NCBI GenBank assembly: GCA_009469685.1 | Contig: SSTA01000171.1 | Location: 1-11,414, forward strand | Reading direction: 5' to 3' | DNA length: 11,414 nucleotides | DNA from: Azonexaceae bacterium | GTDB taxonomy: Bacteria; Pseudomonadota; Gammaproteobacteria; Burkholderiales; Rhodocyclaceae | Part shown: positions 6,396 to 11,414 of the stretch, piece after piece | Position numbering within the stretch: the first letter of the stretch is position 1 | Layout of the letters: the number at the start of each line of letters is the position of its first letter | Translations under genes and position numbers: made by a program | The notes under the pieces: generated by a model | The model's input: only the letters and a program-made list of their open reading frames with translations | Databases searched by the model: none | Told to the model about the DNA's origin: nothing

Positions 6396-6890
6396 ATGCC
6401 GTCGTTTGATTTCACTTCCGAAGCCGATATGGTGGCGCTCAAGAACGCCGTGGACGTCGCTGCCCGCCAGATCGAAAACCGCTACGATTTCAAGGGGACC
6501 TCAGCCAAGGCCGAGCTGAACGAAAAAGATAAGGTCATTACCCTGCACGGCGATTCGGATTTCCAGCTCGACCAGATCAAGGACATCCTATTCCCGGCCA
6601 TGGAGAAGAAGGAAACCGAGAGCACCAAGCGCCTCGACCTGCAGCCGGTACAGAAGGTTTCCGGCAATAAGGTCAAGCAGGAAATCAAGATCAAGATGGG
6701 CATAGAAACCGAACTTGCCAAGAAAATCGTCAAGCTCATCAAGGATGCCAAGCTCAAGGTCCAGGCCTCGATTCAGGGAGACGCGGTGCGGGTGCAGGGC
6801 GCCAAGCGGGACGACCTGCAGGAATGCATCGCTCTGATCCGCAAGACCATCAGCGATTTTCCCATCAAGGCGGGAAATTTCCGGGACTGA
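6396..6890 (+). CDS. yajQ: YajQ family nucleotide-binding protein (DUF520)
   Basis: A cytoplasmic nucleotide-binding protein. Family members bind ATP, GTP or RNA in E. coli, and a Xanthomonas homologue binds cyclic di-GMP and acts in regulation. The 164 residues match the family, with the diagnostic N-terminus MPSFDFTSEADMVALKNAVD, NRYDFKG (29-35), and C-terminal KLKVQASIQGDAVRVQGAKRDDLQ. It folds as two ferredoxin-like domains in known structures. The ATG at 6396 follows GGAG (6386-6389) by 6 nt. It lies 67 bp after ppnP behind a weak terminator, so it may be partly co-transcribed with the arginine operon. Its target here is unknown. Confidence 0.95.
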   Translation: MPSFDFTSEADMVALKNAVDVAARQIENRYDFKGTSAKAELNEKDKVITLHGDSDFQLDQIKDILFPAMEKKETESTKRLDLQPVQKVSGNKVKQEIKIKMGIETELAKKIVKLIKDAKLKVQASIQGDAVRVQGAKRDDLQECIALIRKTISDFPIKAGNFRD

Positions 6891-6941
6891 TCTTCCCCTC
6901 GCGGAGGAAGAATCGGAAGCGGCGTCCCCTAGGAGAGTGCC
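6891..6941. other. Convergent gap with inverted repeats between yajQ and the amidotransferase gene
   Basis: TCTTCC (6891-6896) is mirrored by GGAAGA (6906-6911) directly after the yajQ stop. CCTAGG occurs twice (6928-6933 and 6941-6946), the second copy overlapping the amidotransferase stop codon. Neither structure has a following T tract on either strand, so a terminator is possible but not shown. Confidence 0.3.
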
Positions 6942-7655
6942 CTAGGCCTTCAATCCCTTGATCCAGCTGCTGTAGAGCTGATCGGCCAAGGACCGCATCA
7001 GGGGCAGGCGGGCGGCAGTCTCTCCCTTCATCCGTTCGGGATTCTGTACGCTCGGTTGGTCGGCCGCGGCACCGGCTTCTCCCGCCCACTGCGTGCACCA
7101 GGTGGCGATCATTTCCGGCGTCATTTCGACATGGCACTGCATCGCGAGGTGAGGGCCGCAGACAAACGCCTGGTTGGCGCAGAAGGCGTTGGCGAAGAGA
7201 CGGGTGGCGCCGGGAGGAATGCTGAAGGTTTCGCCATGCCACTGGAAGACGGTGCCGGAGCGGCCGGCGAATTCGCCCAGCCAGTGGCGGGCGAGGTCAT
7301 TCTGTTCCGCCAGGGCTTCACCCCAGCCGATTTCCTTCACCGGGTTCCGCGTCACTTCGCCGCCCATGGCTTTGCTCATCAGTTGACCGCCCAGACAGTG
7401 GCCGATGACGGGAATCTCCTTTGCGCTGGCATCGCGGATAAGGGCACAGACCCGGTCGATCCAAGGGAGAGGGTCATTCACGCTCATAGGGCCGCCCATG
7501 AAACAGAGGCCGGAGTAGGCCTCGGCGGAAGCGGGCACGGGTTCGCCGGCATCGACGGCGATGAGTCGCCACGGAATCCCGTGGCGTTCTAGGAATATGG
7601 CAAAATAACCCGGACCCTCGGTTGGCGAATGGCGAAAGATGGCGACAGGGCGCAT
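6942..7655 (-). CDS. Class I glutamine amidotransferase-like protein
   Basis: A 237-residue stand-alone GATase1-fold protein of the GMP synthase-like group, which usually hydrolyses glutamine or a gamma-glutamyl compound. The complete catalytic triad is visible: nucleophile C87 in GHCLGGQ, with H175 and E177 in QCHVEMTPE. The start at 7655 (MRPVAIFRHSPTEGPG) is chosen because AAGGGG lies just upstream (7661-7666 on the plus strand) and because the frame upstream of it reads low-complexity, unconserved-looking sequence. It has no synthetase domain and no neighbouring partner, so its acceptor or substrate cannot be named. Its start codon abuts the divergent protease gene. A TAAAAT box (7688-7693, minus strand) could be its -10. 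Confidence 0.9.
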   Translation of the reverse strand: MRPVAIFRHSPTEGPGYFAIFLERHGIPWRLIAVDAGEPVPASAEAYSGLCFMGGPMSVNDPLPWIDRVCALIRDASAKEIPVIGHCLGGQLMSKAMGGEVTRNPVKEIGWGEALAEQNDLARHWLGEFAGRSGTVFQWHGETFSIPPGATRLFANAFCANQAFVCGPHLAMQCHVEMTPEMIATWCTQWAGEAGAAADQPSVQNPERMKGETAARLPLMRSLADQLYSSWIKGLKA

Positions 7656-8313
7656 GACATCCCCTTGGTGGCTGTGGCGGGGCAGGCATTTTATGCCGCT
7701 GCTTGCCGCATTGCTATGGTCGACTTGGGTTGCAGCGGCCGACGTCGGGGTTGCGGGCATCATGGGCAACAAGGCGATGCTGATGATAGGCGGCGGCGAG
7801 CCGGAAGCGATTCCGGTGGGGCAGACCTACTCAGGCGTTCGAGTCGTCGCGATCCAGGGCGATCAGGTCGTGGTCGAGATCGACGGCCGCAAGCGTTCGC
7901 TCCGGGTCGGCCAACACGCAGTGGGCAGCGGTGCGGGAACAGGGGGCAGCAAGGTCATCCTGACCGCAGATGGTCAAGGACACTTCATTACCGATGGTAC
8001 GATCAACGGCACGTCGGTCCGGATGATGGTCGATACGGGTGCTACGATGATCTCGATCGGGGCGGGCGATGCCCGTCGCCTCGGCCTCGACTTGAGTCGT
8101 GGACTACGGGGGGTATCGGCGACTGCCAATGGTAGAGTGAGTGTGGTCCGGATCAGCCTCGACAAGGTACAGGTCGGCGAAATCACCCTGCATCAGGTCG
8201 ATGCGGTCGTTCATCCGTCCGAGATGCCTTTGGTTCTCCTCGGAATGAGTTTCCTCAATCGCCTGGAAATGACCCGCGACGGGGATACCATGACGCTGAA
8301 GCGGCGTTTTTAG
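7654..8313 (+). CDS. Retropepsin-like aspartic protease, exported (TIGR02281 type)
   Basis: A 219-residue clan AA aspartic protease, probably periplasmic. An N-terminal signal is visible: basic residues around 9-12, a hydrophobic stretch (MPLLAALLWSTWVAA) and a likely cleavage before ADVG. A first domain (about 30-85) contains the conserved AGIMGNKAMLMI and VGQ stretches. The retropepsin domain follows, with catalytic D127 in VDTGAT and the family's C-terminal LLGMSFLNRLEM...LKRR. The start is uncertain. ATG 7654 gives a proper basic N-region but overlaps the divergent start codon. ATG 7693 has AGG 6 nt upstream but leaves the signal with no positive charge. Physiological substrates of this family are not known to me. 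Confidence 0.88.
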   Translation: MTSPWWLWRGRHFMPLLAALLWSTWVAAADVGVAGIMGNKAMLMIGGGEPEAIPVGQTYSGVRVVAIQGDQVVVEIDGRKRSLRVGQHAVGSGAGTGGSKVILTADGQGHFITDGTINGTSVRMMVDTGATMISIGAGDARRLGLDLSRGLRGVSATANGRVSVVRISLDKVQVGEITLHQVDAVVHPSEMPLVLLGMSFLNRLEMTRDGDTMTLKRRF

Positions 8314-8329
8314 CAAGAAGGAGTGGGCC

Positions 8330-8587
8330 ATGCCCAGGAAAGACCAGGAAATTGCGCTGTTGCGCCGAGAAGTCGAATTGCTCATGGGTGAGCGCCAGCT
8401 GCTCCTCCAGGTTGCTGGGGCGGCAACGGCGCTCATTGCGACCCTCGACAGCAAGCGCTTGCCCGTAGGCGCCATCGAGGCCGCCGATGTCGTTGCCACG
8501 TCGATCAACCGGCTGAGCGAGGAAACATTGCAGGACGCGCTGGCCTCCGTTCATGCCGAAATCGAGGGGGATGCCGCCCCGGCATGA
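8330..8587 (+). CDS. Small coiled-coil-like protein of unknown function (85 residues)
   Basis: I do not recognise a family. The 85-residue product starts with a heptad-like charged and leucine-rich helix (DQEIALLRREVELLMGERQL, residues 5-24), which looks like a short coiled coil. A small hydrophobic alanine-rich patch (about 27-38) follows, then a C-terminal helix. There is no signal peptide. Expression is well supported: AAGGAG at 8318-8323 lies 6 nt before the ATG, the gene begins 16 bp after the protease stop, and its TGA overlaps the ATG of the Nudix gene (ATGA). The overlap suggests translational coupling and perhaps a matched amount of the two proteins, but no interaction can be claimed. 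Confidence 0.8.
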   Translation: MPRKDQEIALLRREVELLMGERQLLLQVAGAATALIATLDSKRLPVGAIEAADVVATSINRLSEETLQDALASVHAEIEGDAAPA

Positions 8588-9183
8588 GCGTGGATCTCGA
8601 TCGACTGCAGGCCTGCCTTCTCGTCGAGCCTGCCCATGGCGAATTTGTCGATGAGGAAGGTGCAGAGGGGCTGACCCTGACCCGGGCCGCGGTGCTCTTT
8701 CCCATCGTCCTGCGGGAAGGCGGCCAAACGGTCTTATTGACCCAGCGCACCGCCCATCTGCGGGACCATGGTGGTCAGATCAGCTTCCCCGGGGGGCGGA
8801 TGGAAGCGGGGGATGCAGGGCCGGTCGATACGGCACTGCGGGAAACGGTAGAGGAAATCGGACTTCCCGTGTCCCAGGTCAGGGTCATCGGGTTCCTGCC
8901 CGAATACAGGACCGGGACCGGTTTCCGGGTGACACCCGTGGTTGGACTGGTCACGCCGCCCTTTCCCATAGAACCCGACCCATTCGAGGTGGCCGAGGTG
9001 TTCGAGGTTCCGCTCGCCTTTCTACTCGATCCCGCCAACCATCGGCAACACTCGCTCCATTATCGGGGGGCGCTGCGCCACTATTTTGCGATGCCCTACG
9101 GCGAGTATTTCATCTGGGGAGCCACCGCGGGGATGATCCGCTCCTTGGCCGATCGCTTGGGCATGCTGGAGGAACGGGGATGA
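8584..9183 (+). CDS. Nudix hydrolase, CoA pyrophosphatase type
   Basis: A 199-residue Nudix hydrolase of the NudL/CoAse group, whose members cut CoA or its oxidised and acyl forms into 3',5'-ADP and (acyl)phosphopantetheine. The group signature LLTQRTAHLRDHGGQISFPG precedes the Nudix box (about 51-70). The box itself runs from G71 to L94 and ends RETVEEIGL, with the metal-binding glutamates E87, E90 and E91. The spacing from the glycine to the REXXEE core matches the CoAse variant rather than the standard box. The ATG at 8584 overlaps the preceding stop by 4 bp; GAGGGGG (8564-8570) is a distant ribosome site. The name fits the closest family; substrate preference is untested. Confidence 0.93.
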   Translation: MSVDLDRLQACLLVEPAHGEFVDEEGAEGLTLTRAAVLFPIVLREGGQTVLLTQRTAHLRDHGGQISFPGGRMEAGDAGPVDTALRETVEEIGLPVSQVRVIGFLPEYRTGTGFRVTPVVGLVTPPFPIEPDPFEVAEVFEVPLAFLLDPANHRQHSLHYRGALRHYFAMPYGEYFIWGATAGMIRSLADRLGMLEERG

Positions 9184-9281
9184 GACACACGGGGGCGCGA
9201 GCCTAGCTCCGGTTCAAAGCGATGTGGTATCGTCGAATCCTGTCCACTCCGGCCTCTCGATAGGCCCCTCAGCGCTTCACC

Positions 9282-10205
9282 ATGAGTCTGCTTTCGCTCA
9301 TCGCCGTTTTTCTGATCGAGCAACTGAGGCCGCTTTCCTATCGGAAGGTGGTCGCCGATCCGCTGGGAAGATTGGCCGACTGGGTGGAATTGCGCTGTAA
9401 CGCAGGTCAGTACCGCGACGGCGTCTTTGCCTGGTTGATTGTGATCGTCCCCGCAGTCCTGGGTACCGGAATTCTCTACGCCGTCAGCTGGTCGATCAAT
9501 CCCTTGGCGGCCTTGGCTTGCAATGTGGGGGTCCTCTATCTGACCATGGGGTTCCGCCAGTTCAGTCACCATTACACCGAAATCCAACTCGCCCTCAGAT
9601 TGGGCGACCTGGACCGTGCCCGTCAGCTGTTGGCCGAGTGGCAGGGGCGTTCGGCCGAGTCCCTGGGCTCTGGAGACGTTGCCCGTCTCGCCATCGAGGA
9701 AGCGCTGGCGGCAGCCCACCGGCACGTGTTCGCAGTCCTCCTTTGGTACGTCTTGCTGCCTGGCCCCTGTGGGGCAGTCCTTTACCGGGTGTCCGCGGTG
9801 CTGGCCGAGCGCTGGCGGCAGGTTCCGGAAGGGCGAGACGACGATTTCTTCAAGTTTTCCGGCCAAGTTTTCGGTATCATCGACTGGTTGCCGTTGCGGT
9901 GTACGGCAGCGGCTTTCGCCGTCGTCGGCGATTTCGAGGATGCGGTGTATTGCTGGCGCAATCAGGCCGGCGAGTGGCAGGATCGCGAACTCGGCATTGT
10001 CCTGGCCAGTGGTGCCGGCGCACTGGGAGTTCAGCTCGGGCGGCCGGTGGTCGAAGGTGGTGAATTGAACGACCGTTCGGAACTCGGTGTCGGAGATCCG
10101 GCAGACGTCGATTTCATGCAAAGCGCGGTGGGACTCGTCTGGCGAGCCATCGTCCTTTGGGTTTTGTTGCTTTTTTTGTTGGGCCTCGCCACTTTGGTGG
10201 GCTAA
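9282..10205 (+). CDS. CobD/CbiB-family (AmpE-like) membrane protein
   Basis: A 307-residue inner-membrane protein of the group annotated as CobD/CbiB family in betaproteobacteria. Hydrophobic segments lie at about residues 48-70, 73-90, 146-168 and 285-306. Recognisable motifs are FLIEQLRPL near the N-terminus, MGFRQFSHHYTEIQLAL (89-105), AHRHVFAVLLWY (145-156), and IDWLPLRCTAAAFAVVGDFEDAV (200-222). No cobalamin genes are nearby and the N-terminus lacks the usual CbiB start, so a role in adenosylcobinamide synthesis is doubtful; AmpE-like signalling is the other family name. The ATG at 9282 has no good ribosome site. The 98 bp before it shows no clear terminator or promoter. Confidence 0.85.
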   Translation: MSLLSLIAVFLIEQLRPLSYRKVVADPLGRLADWVELRCNAGQYRDGVFAWLIVIVPAVLGTGILYAVSWSINPLAALACNVGVLYLTMGFRQFSHHYTEIQLALRLGDLDRARQLLAEWQGRSAESLGSGDVARLAIEEALAAAHRHVFAVLLWYVLLPGPCGAVLYRVSAVLAERWRQVPEGRDDDFFKFSGQVFGIIDWLPLRCTAAAFAVVGDFEDAVYCWRNQAGEWQDRELGIVLASGAGALGVQLGRPVVEGGELNDRSELGVGDPADVDFMQSAVGLVWRAIVLWVLLLFLLGLATLVG

Positions 10206-10229
10206 GCGTTTTTTATCAGGAGAATCATA

Positions 10230-11414
10230 ATGAGCAGAGATGTTGTCGTTCTGAGCGCCGTCCGTTCCGCCATCGGTGCCTTTGGCGGTTCCCTGGCCGA
10301 TTTCGAAGCCAGCGAGCTCGCTGGGGTCGTGATGAAGGAATCGGTCGTCCGCTCCGGCGTCGATCCCCAACTGATCAACTATGTCACCGTCGGCAACTGC
10401 ATGCCGACCGACGCCCGTTATCCCTATGTCTCCCGGGTCGCTTCGATCCAGGCCGGGCTGTCCATGGACTCCGTGGCCATGCAGGTTAGCCGTCTGTGCG
10501 CCTCCGGCCTGCAGGGCATTGTCACGACCGCCCAGAACATCCTCCTGGGCGACTGCGACTACGGTATCGGCGGTGGTGTGGAAGTCATGTCCAAGGCCGC
10601 CTACATGCTGCCGGCGCTGCGCTCCGGTGCCCGCATGGGCGACACCAAGGCGATCGATTCCATGGTCGCCGTGCTGACTGACCCCTTCGGTGTCGGCCAC
10701 ATGGGCGTCACGGCCGAGAATCTGGCGACCAAGCACGGAATCACCCGTGAGGAGCAGGATGCCTTCGCCGTCGAATCCCAGCGCCGCGCAGCGGCCGCCA
10801 TCGATGCCGGCCACTTCAAATCCCAGATCTTCCCCATCGTCAAGCAGACCCGCAAGGGCGAAGTGGTCTTTGACACCGATGAACACGTCAAGCGTGGCAC
10901 GACCATGGAAGCCCTGGCCAAGATGAAGCCGGCGTTCAAGAAGGACGGTGGTACGGTGACCGCGGGCAACGCGTCCGGCATCAACGATGGTGCCGCCTTC
11001 TTCGTCCTCGCCGATGGCGACACCGCAGCCAAGGCCGGCTACAAGCCCATGGCCCGCCTGGTTTCCTACGCCGTTGCCGGTGTTCCCAATGATGTCATGG
11101 GCGAAGGTCCGATCCCCGCTTCCCGCCTGGCGCTCAAGAAGGCTGGCCTGACGCTCGACCAGATGGACGTCATCGAGTCCAACGAAGCCTTCGCTTCCCA
11201 GGCCCTCACGGTGATGAAGGTGCTTGGCCTCGACCCGGCGAAGACCAACCCCAATGGCGGCGCCATCGCTCTCGGCCACCCGGTCGGTTGTTCCGGCGCC
11301 TTCATCGCCACCAAGGCCATCTATGAAATGAACCGCATCGGTGGCAAGTACTGTCTGGTCACCATGTGCATCGGCGGTGGCCAGGGCATCGCCACCATCT
11401 TCGAACGCGTCTGA
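10230..11414 (+). CDS. Acetyl-CoA C-acyltransferase (thiolase), BktB-like
   Basis: A degradative/biosynthetic-type thiolase that condenses or cleaves beta-ketoacyl-CoA and acetyl-CoA. The 394-residue length and the positions of the catalytic residues equal those of Cupriavidus BktB: nucleophile C90 in RLCASGLQ, H350 in GHPVGCSGA and C380 in CIGGGQG. The C-terminal segment YCLVTMCIGGGQGIATIFER is nearly identical to BktB from memory. A BktB-like preference for C4-C5 substrates is thus plausible, but no polyhydroxyalkanoate or beta-oxidation gene is visible to decide the pathway. The ATG follows AGGAG (10218-10222) by 7 nt. It begins 24 bp after the CobD-like gene, so co-transcription is likely, although the strong ribosome site suggests higher expression. 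The stop is the last codon of the window. Confidence 0.95.
   Translation: MSRDVVVLSAVRSAIGAFGGSLADFEASELAGVVMKESVVRSGVDPQLINYVTVGNCMPTDARYPYVSRVASIQAGLSMDSVAMQVSRLCASGLQGIVTTAQNILLGDCDYGIGGGVEVMSKAAYMLPALRSGARMGDTKAIDSMVAVLTDPFGVGHMGVTAENLATKHGITREEQDAFAVESQRRAAAAIDAGHFKSQIFPIVKQTRKGEVVFDTDEHVKRGTTMEALAKMKPAFKKDGGTVTAGNASGINDGAAFFVLADGDTAAKAGYKPMARLVSYAVAGVPNDVMGEGPIPASRLALKKAGLTLDQMDVIESNEAFASQALTVMKVLGLDPAKTNPNGGAIALGHPVGCSGAFIATKAIYEMNRIGGKYCLVTMCIGGGQGIATIFERV

Noticed and set aside
7656..7772. A 39-residue N-terminal extension of the amidotransferase
   Set aside because: The extension would lie opposite the protease signal region, shows no conserved-looking sequence, and the strong AAGGGG site points to the ATG at 7655.
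9096..11279. A 727-codon open frame on the minus strand, opposite the CobD-like gene and the thiolase
   Set aside because: It spans two well-supported plus-strand genes and the gap between them, with His/Gly/Asp-rich low-complexity sequence typical of antisense frames in GC-rich DNA.

Overview
The window reads as a stretch of chromosome from a GC-rich betaproteobacterium, most likely of the Rhodocyclales or a nearby order. The basis is a set of families I associate with that class: a DUF3579 protein beside rpsT, a beta-type argD-argF-argG cluster followed by DUF2788 and ppnP, a TIGR02281-type retropepsin-like protease, an AmpE/CobD-like membrane protein, and a BktB-like thiolase. The placement is made from family recognition alone. 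I see no phage, transposon, CRISPR, tRNA or rRNA features.

Layout. Positions 1-420 hold the terminator of an unseen upstream gene, then rpsT with its own promoter and a strong palindromic terminator. That terminator also serves the convergent DUF3579 gene (435-737, minus). A divergent intergenic region (738-920) carries a promoter for each side, and the plus-strand promoter drives a small protein of unknown function (921-1154). An orphan ParA-type ATPase follows on the minus strand (1271-2032). A divergent leader of about 220 bp then carries a candidate promoter and a terminator-like hairpin ahead of the arginine operon: argD (2255), argF (3430), argG (4364), DUF2788 (5795) and ppnP (6017). 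The genes are 0-10 bp apart. A weak terminator separates them from yajQ (6396-6890).

The right half holds a minus-strand class I glutamine amidotransferase-like gene (6942-7655). Diverging from it is a plus-strand run: periplasmic retropepsin-like protease, an 85-residue coiled-coil-like protein, a CoA-type Nudix hydrolase, a CobD/CbiB-family membrane protein and a BktB-like thiolase, whose stop codon is the last base of the window.

How the genes fit together. argD, argF and argG supply three steps of arginine synthesis: N-acetylornithine formation, citrulline formation and argininosuccinate formation. ppnP is a nucleoside salvage enzyme riding on the same transcript. The Nudix and thiolase genes both act on CoA compounds, but nothing in the sequence shows a shared pathway.

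Most of the window is ordinary core genome. The most unusual element is a 67-residue Lys/Ala-rich, histone H1-like tail on ArgG (residues 409-475), beyond the usual end of the enzyme. Secondary points are the terminator-like hairpin in the argD leader, the orphan ParA with an altered Walker B/switch II motif (IIDCCP), and the small conserved-looking protein with a near-consensus promoter. I found no convincing new multi-gene system.
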